64,000 nt of DNA from contig NZ_SZVO01000010.1 of the NCBI RefSeq assembly GCF_005280585.1, positions 62,001 to 126,000 on the forward strand. Direction: 5' to 3'. Source of the stretch: Dyadobacter frigoris (GTDB lineage: Bacteria > Bacteroidota > Bacteroidia > Cytophagales > Spirosomataceae). The position numbers and the translations under genes were made by a program. The notes beneath the pieces were generated by a model, which was not told where the DNA came from, did not search any database, and saw only the letters and a program-made list of their open reading frames with translations. Positions 44,036-53,174 of the stretch are shown piece after piece. Every line of letters begins with the position of its first letter. Position 1 is the first letter of the stretch.

Positions 44036-45004
44036 ATGACTACTAAATCAATTCTGGAAAGTTTCACTCAGAAAGGAATTTTGCCTGAAGAACAGGCTGT
44101 CCTTATTACCGAATATGAACGTACCAAATCATTTTCCATCCACCGCGAACTCCGGGCTATTCTCTACCTTGGCATCACACTTCTGACTACCGGCCTGGGA
44201 ATTCTGATTTACAAAAACATAGATACAATTGGGCATCAGGCGATTATTGCGCTAATCGCTGCGTCGATAATAGCCTGTTTTTATCACCTTTTCAAAAACA
44301 GACAACCTTTTAGCCGGGGAATGGTAATAAACACGGATCAGTTTTCAGAATATATACTTATTCTTGCCTGCACATTATTCCTGACACTTGAAGGATACCT
44401 GCAATATCAATACCAATTTTTTGGCACCCGTTACGGCATTGCAATATTCATTCCAACCGTACTTTTCTTTTTCCTGGCATACAGATTTGATAATAAAGCT
44501 GTGCTTTCCATGGGCATTACCGGACTAGCTTCCTGGCTTGGTCTGACGATTTCTCCCCTATCGGTTTTGGAAAAAAATGATTTCACCGCACCGGGAATTA
44601 TCATTACAGGCATCGTTCTCGGTATAGCGTTAGTGGTAATAAGTTGGCTTTCAGAGAAAAATGATATAAAAAGTCATTTCGGATTCACTTACATGCTTTT
44701 AGGAGGAAATCTGGCAGCAATTTCGGGATTAGCAGGGCTATTTAATAATGATCCAAAAATCATCTATTTCCTTATTACAGCTGCTTTGTGTACATTTCTA
44801 ATCCAAAATGCCAGAAAAACGCAGTCTTTGATTTTTTTACTGATGGGCGTGATTTATGGATATATCGCCGTAACGTACGCTGCCTTTGTGTTTTTGCCCG
44901 ACTCAGTTTTGGCGGCTTTAAGTATTTTCTACTTTCTCTTTACAAGTCTCGGCGTATTATTTTTCCTTTTGAACGTTAAAAAAATCCTCGGACTAAAAAA
45001 ATGA
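44036..45004 (+). CDS. DUF2157-type multi-pass membrane protein
   Basis: A 322-residue membrane protein. A short cytosolic N-terminus (about 1-42, LESFTQKGILPEEQAVLI) precedes eight to nine hydrophobic helices running to the C-terminus. The layout fits DUF2157 proteins, whose function is unknown. Start ATG 44036. Its stop overlaps the start of the next gene (ATGA at 45001-45004), so the two should be translated together and may form a membrane complex. Confidence 0.75.
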   Translation: MTTKSILESFTQKGILPEEQAVLITEYERTKSFSIHRELRAILYLGITLLTTGLGILIYKNIDTIGHQAIIALIAASIIACFYHLFKNRQPFSRGMVINTDQFSEYILILACTLFLTLEGYLQYQYQFFGTRYGIAIFIPTVLFFFLAYRFDNKAVLSMGITGLASWLGLTISPLSVLEKNDFTAPGIIITGIVLGIALVVISWLSEKNDIKSHFGFTYMLLGGNLAAISGLAGLFNNDPKIIYFLITAALCTFLIQNARKTQSLIFLLMGVIYGYIAVTYAAFVFLPDSVLAALSIFYFLFTSLGVLFFLLNVKKILGLKK

Positions 45005-46143
45005 AAAAGCCCTATAACGAAACATGGATTATCAATCTCAATATTCAAAACATCAGTCAGTCGTGGCTTAAAAAGAATTTGATAACCTTAAAACAATTAG
45101 AACAGATAACGACTGATTTTCCCGAGTCATTTTACAAGCCCGGAATATTTGTAAAAACCGGCCTTTTTCTGTTTACGATTTTGGCTGGATCATTCTTTTC
45201 GGGTTTCATTTCTCTGTTTTTTCTCGAAAACAGTACCGATAAAATTTTCACTGTAATTAGTATTGTGTGCGCCATCTGTTACTTTTTTGCTTTGGAATAC
45301 GCAATAAAAGACCGTAAACTTTTTCACTCCGGCATCGATAATGCGTTGCTTTACATGGCCGCCGTTGCAGCGCTTGTTCCTGTATTTTTGACTTTTGATC
45401 ATTTGAAAATCTGGCAGTATTGTTTGATTGTATTGATCGTGAACAGCTTTCTAGTGATTCGCTATGCTGATATTCTAATTGCATTTATTAGTGTGGCTGC
45501 ATTGTACGTGATGTTTGCTAATATCATTCTTGCCTCTCCGCAACTGAAACCGATATTGCCCTTCTGCCTCATGCTAATTTCGGCTATTATTTATTTCCTA
45601 AACCAAGCCGACTACGGTTTGTATTACAAAAATTGTCAGCTCGTTATAAAAACCGTAGCATTGATGGTTTTTTATCTGGGAGGCAACTATTACGTTGTCA
45701 GAGAAGGAAATGCATTGTTGGCGGATTTACTTACTCCAATTGCTCCGCAGATTCCGTTTTCTGCATTGTTTTACATATTAACCACTACCATTCCACTGAC
45801 TTATATCTATTTCGGACTGAAAAATAAAGATAGAATTTTGTTGATCACTGGCTTGTTAACAACCGCCTTTTCAGCTTTTACTTACAGGTATTATTTTGAC
45901 ATAATCCCCATGGAAATTATCCTGATCCTGGCGGGTTTTGTATTGATAATTCTCACTATATCTTGCATTTATTATTTCAAAACGGCCAGATTCGGACTTT
46001 CTGATGAAAAAAGTGAAGGCCAAAATATTGCAAACCTGGAAGCCTTGCTTATCGCCCATCAGTTTGGGCAAGCTCCAACCGGAGATCATTTAAATTTTGG
46101 TGGTGGCGACTTTGGTGGTGGTGGTGCAGGAAATTCATATTGA
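45001..46143 (+). CDS. Membrane protein with GGGxGNSY tail, partner of the DUF2157-type protein
   Basis: A 380-residue protein with about nine to ten membrane helices between residues 50 and 325. The cytosolic C-terminus ends in FGGGDFGGGGAGNSY-like residues, a glycine-rich tail followed by an aromatic end that is common in membrane proteins of this type. The N-terminal 45 residues (ISQSWLKKNLITLKQLEQI) look like a degenerate copy of the start of the preceding protein. I cannot assign a function; a DUF4401-like or second DUF2157-like identity is possible. Start ATG 45001, overlapping the previous stop by 4 nt. Confidence 0.65.
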   Translation: MKKPYNETWIINLNIQNISQSWLKKNLITLKQLEQITTDFPESFYKPGIFVKTGLFLFTILAGSFFSGFISLFFLENSTDKIFTVISIVCAICYFFALEYAIKDRKLFHSGIDNALLYMAAVAALVPVFLTFDHLKIWQYCLIVLIVNSFLVIRYADILIAFISVAALYVMFANIILASPQLKPILPFCLMLISAIIYFLNQADYGLYYKNCQLVIKTVALMVFYLGGNYYVVREGNALLADLLTPIAPQIPFSALFYILTTTIPLTYIYFGLKNKDRILLITGLLTTAFSAFTYRYYFDIIPMEIILILAGFVLIILTISCIYYFKTARFGLSDEKSEGQNIANLEALLIAHQFGQAPTGDHLNFGGGDFGGGGAGNSY

Positions 46144-46200
46144 GAGGCCGAGAATTTGATTTCCCTCCTACTCCGCTTAACTTGCAAAAAAAACTTATTT

Positions 46201-47193
46201 ATGAAAAAACAGCTTCTTCTATTTTCTCTTTTAGTAGTTACTGCAACCGGTTACGCTCAGAACACAAAAAAAACTTCCGGAAACCCCTTATTTCCAGGAT
46301 GGTATGCAGATCCGGAAGGAATTATCTTCAACTCAAAACCACACGGAAATCAGTACTGGATCTATCCAACCTTTTCCGCCCCTTATAAGGATCAGGTTTT
46401 TATGGATGCATTTTCTTCCAAAGATCTCGTAAGCTGGACCAAACACGCAAAAGTTTTAGACACGTTAAATATAAAATGGGCGAAAAAAGCGCTCTGGGCT
46501 CCATCCATTATAGAAAAAGATAAAAAATATTATATGTTCTTTGGAGCCAACGATATCCAAAGTGACAATGAATCCGGAGGAATTGGTGTAGCAGTTTCTG
46601 ATAAACCGGAAGGACCTTTTAAAGATTATCTGGGGAAACCACTGATCGATAAATTCCACAATGGTGCCCAACCAATAGATCAATTTGTATTTAAAGACAA
46701 AGATGGCCAATATTATCTTTATTATGGCGGCTGGAAACATTGCAATGTGGCCAAACTGAAAAATGATTTTACCGGGTTCATCCCTTTTGAAGACGGAAAA
46801 ATCTTCAAGGAAATTACCCCGGACAGTTATGTCGAAGGTCCATTTATGTTTATCCGTAACGGAAAGTATTACTTCATGTGGTCCGAAGGTGGCTGGACAG
46901 GACCTGACTATTCAGTAGCTTATGCGATAGCAAATTCTCCATTTGGACCATTTAAAAGAATTGGAAAAATTTTACAGCAAGATCCGCGAGTGGCTACCGG
47001 AGCCGGGCATCATTCCGTAATTCAGGTTCCGGAAAAAGATCAGTGGTATATTGTTTACCACCGCCGTCCACTTACTGAAACAGATGGAAATCATCGTGTT
47101 ACCTGTGTTGACTTAATGACATTTGATGCTAAGGGAATGATAAATCCCGTCATCATTACACGAGAAGGCGTAAAATCACAGCCTTTGAAATAA
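46201..47193 (+). CDS. Glycoside hydrolase family 43 enzyme, exported
   Basis: A 330-residue exported enzyme with signal peptide MKKQLLLFSLLVVTATGYAQ. The five-bladed propeller of GH43 is indicated by FPGWYADPEG (catalytic base D37), LWAPSIIEKDKKYYMFFGA, PIDQFVFKDKDGQYYLYYGG (second Asp) and SYVEGPFMFIRNGKYYFMW (catalytic Glu). Related enzymes act on arabinan, xylan or galactan side chains; the exact linkage is unknown. The ATG at 46201 is chosen as it starts the signal peptide, although the frame is open from 46156. Confidence 0.9.
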   Translation: MKKQLLLFSLLVVTATGYAQNTKKTSGNPLFPGWYADPEGIIFNSKPHGNQYWIYPTFSAPYKDQVFMDAFSSKDLVSWTKHAKVLDTLNIKWAKKALWAPSIIEKDKKYYMFFGANDIQSDNESGGIGVAVSDKPEGPFKDYLGKPLIDKFHNGAQPIDQFVFKDKDGQYYLYYGGWKHCNVAKLKNDFTGFIPFEDGKIFKEITPDSYVEGPFMFIRNGKYYFMWSEGGWTGPDYSVAYAIANSPFGPFKRIGKILQQDPRVATGAGHHSVIQVPEKDQWYIVYHRRPLTETDGNHRVTCVDLMTFDAKGMINPVIITREGVKSQPLK

Positions 47194-47257
47194 GTGAATT
47201 AAAAAGGGTGGGCACACTCATTTTTTTTCTTCCAAAATCAAATACAACCGTCCTGAT

Positions 47258-47300
47258 TAAACCAACCTTTTTTAAGCTGGCCTTAAAAAAGGTTGGTTTA
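47258..47300 (+). terminator. Perfect 18-bp hairpin after the GH43 gene
   Basis: Left arm 47258-47275 pairs exactly with 47283-47300 around a 7-nt loop (GCTGGCC). It is 65 nt past the stop codon. Arms are symmetrical in A/T runs, so it could terminate in both directions. Confidence 0.7.
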
Positions 47301-47647
47301 AATTTTAGCTTTCCAATCATTCCTGAATTCTTCACAATCATCCGGTTGAATTTGTTGTAATATAAATTTAAAACAAGATTTAGACATCCGGAATTTCATT
47401 ATTTTGGAACGCTAAATAATTGCTGCTGTTATTAAGAATATACGTTTTTTAAATTTAAAATTCCTTTTATTAAGTTAATTTCAAAAAAACTGTGTTCAAA
47501 CCCATTACATGGAATGCTTTTTGCTATTACCATTCGACAAAGAGTAAATCGGGGAAAAGATGTTTAATTAAGAGGTTAAAAAATGAAACCACAGAAAAGT
47601 CGAAACATTTATACAAATACGTCATTTAAACTTTGCAATTATTTTTA
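47301..47647. other. Gene-free stretch before the mla operon
   Basis: About 350 nt, AT-rich, no credible ORF. TTTAAACTTTGC just before the mlaE start (47626-47636) resembles a -7 box but has three instead of two spacer bases. The mla promoter is probably in this region. Confidence 0.4.
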
Positions 47648-48436
47648 ATGAGCACGAAACAAAAAGATCATGTTTTCACGAAAAATATAGACCATGCCCT
47701 TCTATCCGTATTTAATGGCTATAAATTTTTTATCCGATTTTTCAAAGAGGCCTTCCGGGGCCGCATGGAATTCCAGGAACTGGTTAAGCAATGTTACGCT
47801 ATCGGCTATAAATCTTTAATGCTTATCGGCATGACAGGTTTTATCACCGGGATGGTTTTCACAAAACAATCAAGGCCATCTCTTGCAGAGTTTGGCGCTA
47901 CTTCCTGGCTGCCTTCACTAGTCTCCATCGCGATTGTCCGCGCACTTGCTGCTTTGGTAACAGCGTTGATCAGCGCCGGAAAAGTTGGTTCCAGTATTGG
48001 CGCTGAACTTGGTTCAATGCGCGTAACTGAACAAATTGACGCGATGGAAGTTTCTGCAATCAATCCATTCAAATTTTTGGTTGTAACCAGGGTTTTGGCT
48101 TCTACGATCACAATTCCTCTTTTGATGTTCTATTGTACGCTGGTAGGCTTAATGGGTGCTTTCTTAAACGTATACCTTAATGAGGGTACAAGTGCAAGGT
48201 TGTTCATAGAAAAGGCTTTTGAACAAATAACCTTTCTGGATCTTGGGACATCGGTTGCCAAGGCGGTTGCTTACGGTTTCACTATTGGAATTGTGGGCTG
48301 CTATCAGGGTTACAATGCAACAAAAGGAACTGAGGGCGTTGGAAAGGCTGCTAATACTTCGGTGGTTTTATCCATGTTCCTGATCTTTATTGAGGAAGTG
48401 ATCATTGTACAGGTATCAAATTATTTCAGGGCTTAG
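47648..48436 (+). CDS. mlaE: MlaE-family ABC transporter permease
   Basis: A 262-residue inner-membrane permease with about five to six helices. The MlaE signature is present: GMTGFITGMVF, SIAIVRALAALVTALISAGKVGSSIGAELGSM (split as ALVTALISAGKVG and SSIGAELGSMRVTEQIDAME), and FGF-type C-terminal loop YGFTIGIVGCYQGYNATKG. It moves phospholipids or other lipids between inner membrane and periplasm. ATG 47648 is preferred to an in-frame TTG at 47633. mlaF follows after 6 nt and mlaD overlaps mlaF by one base. Confidence 0.92.
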   Translation: MSTKQKDHVFTKNIDHALLSVFNGYKFFIRFFKEAFRGRMEFQELVKQCYAIGYKSLMLIGMTGFITGMVFTKQSRPSLAEFGATSWLPSLVSIAIVRALAALVTALISAGKVGSSIGAELGSMRVTEQIDAMEVSAINPFKFLVVTRVLASTITIPLLMFYCTLVGLMGAFLNVYLNEGTSARLFIEKAFEQITFLDLGTSVAKAVAYGFTIGIVGCYQGYNATKGTEGVGKAANTSVVLSMFLIFIEEVIIVQVSNYFRA

Positions 48437-48442
48437 GGATAT

Positions 48443-49207
48443 ATGCAAAACGATAAAGAAAAAGGAGATCCGATAATTTCGATAAAAAATCTTTATAAAT
48501 CTTTTGGTGACCTGAAGGTCCTCAATGGCGTGAACCTTGACGTATACAGCGGCGAAAACGTGGTTGTCCTCGGAAGATCCGGAACAGGAAAATCCGTTTT
48601 GATCAAGATTATAATAGGATTATTACAACAAGACAAAGGTACCGTCGAAGTACTGGGAAAAGAGGTTTCAAAATTAAATCAAAAGGAACTGAATGATCTG
48701 CGAAGAAAAATTGGTTTTTCATTTCAGAACAGCGCCTTATACGATAGTATGACGGTTCGTGAAAATCTCGAATTTCCTCTTGTCCGAAATGTAGCCGGTT
48801 TAACAAAAGCACAAGTTAAAGAACAGGTTGAATCAGTTCTGGATTCCGTAGGGTTATCCCAGACAATTAACCAGGTTCCTTCACAACTTTCAGGTGGACA
48901 GAGAAAACGGATAGGTATTGCGAGAACGCTTATTTTACAACCTGAAATAATGCTGTATGATGAGCCTACCGCCGGACTTGATCCGATAACTTGTATTGAA
49001 ATCAATGAACTGATCAATGAGGTTAAAGAAAAATATAAAACAACCTCCATCATTATAACACACGATTTGACCTGTGCAAGACAAACTGGTGACCGGGTAG
49101 CTATGCTGCTCGATGGGCAATTTCAGCAAACAGGTACATTTGAAGAGGTATTTGCTTCGAAAGAAGAAAGAGTTAAAAGTTTTTACGATTATAATTTTAT
49201 TCAATAA
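48443..49207 (+). CDS. mlaF: MlaF-type ABC transporter ATPase
   Basis: A 254-residue ATPase that energises the MlaE permease. Walker A GRSGTGKSV (about 41-49), Q loop SFQNSALYDSMTV, signature LSGGQRKRIGIARTL (about 147-161), Walker B LYDEPTAGLDP and the H-loop THD. The SGGQRKR form and DEPTAGLDPIT are typical of MlaF/Ttg2A. Start ATG 48443. It ends with TAATG: its stop shares one base with the mlaD start. Confidence 0.94.
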   Translation: MQNDKEKGDPIISIKNLYKSFGDLKVLNGVNLDVYSGENVVVLGRSGTGKSVLIKIIIGLLQQDKGTVEVLGKEVSKLNQKELNDLRRKIGFSFQNSALYDSMTVRENLEFPLVRNVAGLTKAQVKEQVESVLDSVGLSQTINQVPSQLSGGQRKRIGIARTLILQPEIMLYDEPTAGLDPITCIEINELINEVKEKYKTTSIIITHDLTCARQTGDRVAMLLDGQFQQTGTFEEVFASKEERVKSFYDYNFIQ

Positions 49208-50235
49208 TGGAAACAAGCAATAGAAAACGCTCCATCGTAGTAGGTCTTTTCGTAATATTAGGATTGGCTATTCTACTCGTCGGGATTCTCACGATAGGAA
49301 GTATGAAAAAAGTTTTTTCATCGAATATAACCGTCAAAACTATTTTTGAAGATGTAAACGGTCTTAAAGCCGGGAACAATATCTGGTATTCCGGTGTGAA
49401 GATCGGAACAGTAAAATCACTCCGCTTCCTTCCCAATTCTCAGGTAGAAGTGATGATGAACATTGAAGAAAAATCACAGCAGTTTGTCAGAAAAGATGCA
49501 CTGGCCAAAGTTGGTACAGATGGACTTATTGGAAATAAAATTATAGTAATTTATGGCGGAACTCAAAAAGTGCCATCCATAGAAGACGGTGATCAGCTGG
49601 CCGTTGCAAAAGTAGAAAGCACGGACGAAATGCTAAGTGTACTTTCCGAAAACAATAAAAACCTTTTGTCAATTACAGATGCGTTCAAGAAAATCAGTAA
49701 AAATATTCTGGAAGGAAGAGGTACCGTTGGTATGTTGCTGAATGATGAAAAATTGTATCGTGATGTGGAATCAACTTTGAAGGGATTGAATAAAGCATCT
49801 TCTAACGCACAGGCACTTACAGCTTCACTTTCAACCTATACTGCTAAACTGAATCAAAAAGGCGGTCTTGCAAATGACCTGGCGACCGACACAACCATTA
49901 TGCATAGTGTGCGGGCAACAATGGTGCGTCTTGATCAAACGGTAAGTTCTGCGAATGCGATGGTCAACAACCTGAAAACTGCCAGTGCTGACATTAATTC
50001 AAATTCCAAAAGTCCGATTGGCGTATTACTTCACGACGAAGTAACGGCGTCAAATCTTAAAAGCACGATCCTGAACCTGGAAACGAGCACATCAAAACTG
50101 GATGAAAATATGGTCGCTTTGCGCTCAAACTTCCTGTTCCGCAGATATTTTAAGAAACAGGACAAGAATAAAGCCAAACAGGAAGAAGAATTAAAAAAGC
50201 AGGAGATGAAGGCTGATACCGGATCTGTTAAGTAG
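49207..50235 (+). CDS. mlaD: MlaD family (MCE domain) lipid-binding protein
   Basis: A 342-residue protein anchored by one N-terminal helix (about 10-31) with an MCE domain at about 38-115 (VNGLKAGNNIWYSGVKIGTV and DGLIGNKIIVIYGG). The following 200 residues are largely helical, with repeated LNDEKLYRDVE/LLHDEVTASNLK units that would form a coiled tunnel or needle across the periplasm. The C-terminus is very Lys/Glu-rich. It should hexamerise and pass lipids between the outer membrane and MlaEF. Start ATG 49207. No mlaA, B or C gene is in the operon. Confidence 0.92.
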   Translation: METSNRKRSIVVGLFVILGLAILLVGILTIGSMKKVFSSNITVKTIFEDVNGLKAGNNIWYSGVKIGTVKSLRFLPNSQVEVMMNIEEKSQQFVRKDALAKVGTDGLIGNKIIVIYGGTQKVPSIEDGDQLAVAKVESTDEMLSVLSENNKNLLSITDAFKKISKNILEGRGTVGMLLNDEKLYRDVESTLKGLNKASSNAQALTASLSTYTAKLNQKGGLANDLATDTTIMHSVRATMVRLDQTVSSANAMVNNLKTASADINSNSKSPIGVLLHDEVTASNLKSTILNLETSTSKLDENMVALRSNFLFRRYFKKQDKNKAKQEEELKKQEMKADTGSVK

Positions 50236-50446
50236 AAATATTTGAAATAATTAAGTTAAATACTAAGCTATCGCGGGCTAATTTTTAAGAAAAAAAAGAT
50301 AAATTAATTTATACTACAAATTAATAAAAGAACTCCATCTAAATTTGTATTTGGTAATGACTTTTAAAAAGCTCGGGTAAGGATCAGTTATGGTTCACCG
50401 ATTCAAGTATAAATTAACTCTAATTTTAACCCGTAATAATATCTGA

Positions 50447-50815
50447 ATGGCACTCCAACTGAATCCTGCACTCGACGTTAATTACCTTAATCAGGTATAT
50501 GGTGATGATGCGTCAATTGTTCAAATTATTTTCGAAGCATTCTTATCCGATTCTTTGCCTCGCTGGCAGGGTTTGCAGACAGTTTTAGAAGACGAAAATC
50601 TGACAGAGGCAGCTAGTATCGTTCATGGAATCAAGCCTTCCTTTACGATGGCAGGTCTTACCGGCATCAGGCCAAAAGTTGAAGAACTTGAAAAAGCCAT
50701 TCACGCCGAAACCGATATTAATGATCTGATCGCTCACTATCACAGAATCAGCAAAGATGTTTATTCGATGACACCTATTTTGGAGCAGGAAGCTGAAAGA
50801 TTGGGGAAGCTTTAA
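50447..50815 (+). CDS. Orphan Hpt (histidine phosphotransfer) domain protein
   Basis: A 122-residue single-domain protein. The phosphorylatable histidine is probably H60 in SIVHGIKPSFTMAGL, which matches the AHxLKGSSxxxGA pattern of Hpt domains, followed by KVEELEKAI. Hpt proteins relay phosphate between a hybrid sensor kinase and a response regulator. No kinase is adjacent; the nearest response regulator is the PP2C-fused one at 53723. Start ATG 50447, and a strong terminator follows, so it is a single-gene unit. Confidence 0.83.
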   Translation: MALQLNPALDVNYLNQVYGDDASIVQIIFEAFLSDSLPRWQGLQTVLEDENLTEAASIVHGIKPSFTMAGLTGIRPKVEELEKAIHAETDINDLIAHYHRISKDVYSMTPILEQEAERLGKL

Positions 50816-50828
50816 AGATATTTAATAT

Positions 50829-50872
50829 AAAAAGACCGCATAATTCCTGGAAATGGATTATGCGGTCTTTTT
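50829..50872. terminator. Two-way terminator
   Basis: Perfect 16-bp stem (50829-50844 with 50857-50872), A/T runs at both ends, between the convergent Hpt and GT2 genes. Confidence 0.9.
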
Positions 50873-50895
50873 AGTGATATAGCTTTCAAGAAAAC

Positions 50896-52068
50896 TCAGG
50901 CAGTTTTCCTTTTTGACTTTTCCCAGGCAGCACTTTGGCTCCCTTTAAAATATCGGACAATTCCGGCTATAACCGCGTAATTCATCACACAGAAATAGTA
51001 TGGAACAAATAAAGCCTTAATTTTAATCTTCCGTTTTTCAAGCAGCCATCCGGCCAAGGATGCACCATAAAATACTACCTGACCAAAAAGAATAAGAATA
51101 TAAATGGGATTCCCGGATCTCAGACAAATAATAAAATTCAAAATAAACACCAAAATCATCAGAAAGGGCGTTGCCGTCCAGCGCAAAACACGATGACTTA
51201 CATATTGAAACCAGAGTAGCGGATGCTCAAAAGGAGTCATCAGTTTCTTGAGACGCAAAATAGATTGAATCCCTCCTGCCGCAATGCGGACTTTTCTTTT
51301 CAATTCTTCTTTAATATTGTCTGACGAAAGTTCGGAGGCGTATGCTTCTGGTTCATAAATAATGCGATAACCCTGCTGAGCAATAAGCATGGATATCATG
51401 AAATCATCAAGAATTGTATCCGGCTCAACTTCCTTATAAAGCGATCTTCTGACACTGAACAACTCTCCTGCCGCACCAACGACTGAATATAACTCAGAAT
51501 CCCATTTTTTTAGCATGGACTCATATTTCCAATAAAATCCCTCTCCTGCTGTGGCATCCGAAACGTCGTCCTGTAAAACCCTTTTTTCTCCCGAAACAGC
51601 ACCAACTGTCGGATCAGCATAATGACGCGCAATGAGTAACAGGGCATCTTTGTTCAGAAAAGTATTGGCATCTGTATAAACCACGATCTCCGTATTAACT
51701 TCATGCATCGCCCGGTGAATGGCCATAATTTTTCCGCTTCTGGCAGCAGAATGCATCAATTTAATTTCAGGATGTCGGGCAATCAAATCAGGTGTCCGGT
51801 CTGTTGAACCATCCGTAACAAAAAGAAGGTTTAATTTCCCCTGTGGATATTTCAGGTCAATCGTGTTCCGAATTTTTTCTTCAATCAATGATTCTTCATT
51901 ATATGCAGCTACCACAAGTGTTAACGTAGGAAAATCCTGATCAAGGCTCGGGTAAATCCGCTTTCCTTTCACGATCCTTCTGATTCTCACCAAGACATAA
52001 AGCACAATTCCGTAACCCAGGAAAGTATAAAAAACGATAAATAAACTGATCCAGAAAAGAATTTCCAT
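50896..52068 (-). CDS. Processive-type GT2 glycosyltransferase, membrane
   Basis: A 390-residue membrane glycosyltransferase. One helix at the N-terminus (about 3-28) precedes a GT-A domain with VTDGSTD (84-90), YTDANTF (131-137, DxD-like), DDFMISMLIAQQGYRI (catalytic Asp region) and RKVRIAAGGIQSI, which takes the place of the Q/RxxRW motif. Two or three helices follow (about 300-370). This layout matches polysaccharide synthases and transferases that make and export chains. Start ATG 52068, 3 nt after the stop of the upstream GT2 gene, so the two are co-transcribed. Confidence 0.88.
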   Translation of the reverse strand: MEILFWISLFIVFYTFLGYGIVLYVLVRIRRIVKGKRIYPSLDQDFPTLTLVVAAYNEESLIEEKIRNTIDLKYPQGKLNLLFVTDGSTDRTPDLIARHPEIKLMHSAARSGKIMAIHRAMHEVNTEIVVYTDANTFLNKDALLLIARHYADPTVGAVSGEKRVLQDDVSDATAGEGFYWKYESMLKKWDSELYSVVGAAGELFSVRRSLYKEVEPDTILDDFMISMLIAQQGYRIIYEPEAYASELSSDNIKEELKRKVRIAAGGIQSILRLKKLMTPFEHPLLWFQYVSHRVLRWTATPFLMILVFILNFIICLRSGNPIYILILFGQVVFYGASLAGWLLEKRKIKIKALFVPYYFCVMNYAVIAGIVRYFKGSQSAAWEKSKRKTA

Positions 52069-52071
52069 TGG

Positions 52072-52989
52072 TTAAGGTTTTACGGTATAGCCCAGATTCG
52101 TGCTGTCTGTGTTATTAGAAAAATGCCAGGTAATGGCGCTGATAAATACGGGAATAAATTTGTATTCTTTATGCATCAGATAATGAATGATATTTCTCGG
52201 AAAAACCGTCGCCATGAAATAGCAACAAAATATAGCAAAATTTGCTGTCGAAGTATTTTTACGAATAAATAGAATTCTGTTTCTTGTCATAAAAAATTCT
52301 TTCAACGCCGATCTTTTTCCAACTGAGATGGATTCCTTGTGAAATATCAGCGCCCGAAGGTCAACATGTATTTCATATCCGGCTTTTCTGATACGTTCGC
52401 ACCAGTCTAATTCTTCGAAGTATAGAAAATAATTTTCCGCCATTAAACCTGCTTTTCCGATTGCTTCTTTTCTGATCATCATGGCAGCGCCATGCGCATA
52501 ACCGGTCGGTCCTGTTAGAGAATCATACTGGCCTTTGTCTTCTTCAAACTGACCGATACAGGAGTTGCGCCCCGTGTAATAATTCATTTGCGTGTAACCG
52601 GCATATTGCAGCATTCCCGGCTGATCAAAATAGTGTATTTTTGGAGAAACAACACCGATAACAGGATTCTCATCGAGTGCATTAACAAGAATTTCTATAA
52701 GTGTTTCAGTAACTTCGGTGTCATTATTTATTAGAAAATAGTAATCCCCCGCAGCCTGTTTTATTCCAATATTATTACCTCCGGCAAACCCGGTATTTGC
52801 ATCGGAACGAATAAAAATAACATCAGGATATTTCTTTTCCCAAGCTGGCACCGGATTCTCCTTACTGCCGTTATCAACAACGATTATTTCCAGGTTCTGA
52901 TACGAATTGACTTCCTTTAATGACCTTAACAGATCTTCTGTAATTTTTGGCTGATTAAAATTTACTGTAACAATGGAAACTTTTTTCAT
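52072..52989 (-). CDS. GT2 glycosyltransferase (rhamnosyltransferase-like)
   Basis: A 305-residue soluble enzyme. SIVTVNFNQ opens the GT-A fold, VVDNGSKENP binds the nucleotide sugar, GFAGGNNIGI is typical of the WbbL/rhamnosyltransferase group, and INNDTEV (88-94) is the DxD equivalent. FEELDWCERIRKAGYEI and the later HKESISVGK are conserved acceptor-side elements. The ATG at 52989 is preferred to the GTG one codon upstream. First gene of a two-gene unit with the processive GT2. Confidence 0.9.
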   Translation of the reverse strand: MKKVSIVTVNFNQPKITEDLLRSLKEVNSYQNLEIIVVDNGSKENPVPAWEKKYPDVIFIRSDANTGFAGGNNIGIKQAAGDYYFLINNDTEVTETLIEILVNALDENPVIGVVSPKIHYFDQPGMLQYAGYTQMNYYTGRNSCIGQFEEDKGQYDSLTGPTGYAHGAAMMIRKEAIGKAGLMAENYFLYFEELDWCERIRKAGYEIHVDLRALIFHKESISVGKRSALKEFFMTRNRILFIRKNTSTANFAIFCCYFMATVFPRNIIHYLMHKEYKFIPVFISAITWHFSNNTDSTNLGYTVKP

Positions 52990-53137
52990 CACAAATAAGA
53001 CGAGTAATTTTACAGCAAAAACAAGAATTTATTTTATCAATTTTGTAGAATTATTTCAAAATTAACAATAAAAATATAGCTTTAAACAAAATATAACTTT
53101 TGAAAGAAATTTTCAATTAAATATTATTTCAAAAGTT

Positions 53138-53149
53138 ACCACATGTGGT
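53138..53149. promoter_or_regulatory. Palindrome upstream of the partner-switching operon
   Basis: ACCACATGTGGT, a perfect 12-bp palindrome 25 nt before the GTG start at 53175. The position suits an operator. The surrounding 185-nt intergenic region is AT-rich. Confidence 0.35.
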
Positions 53150-53174
53150 TAAAACATAGGTTATCATAGATAAA

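Noticed and set aside
47156-47341. A 61-codon minus-strand ORF across the perfect hairpin after GH43
   Set aside because: It is produced by the inverted repeat and has no recognisable protein features.
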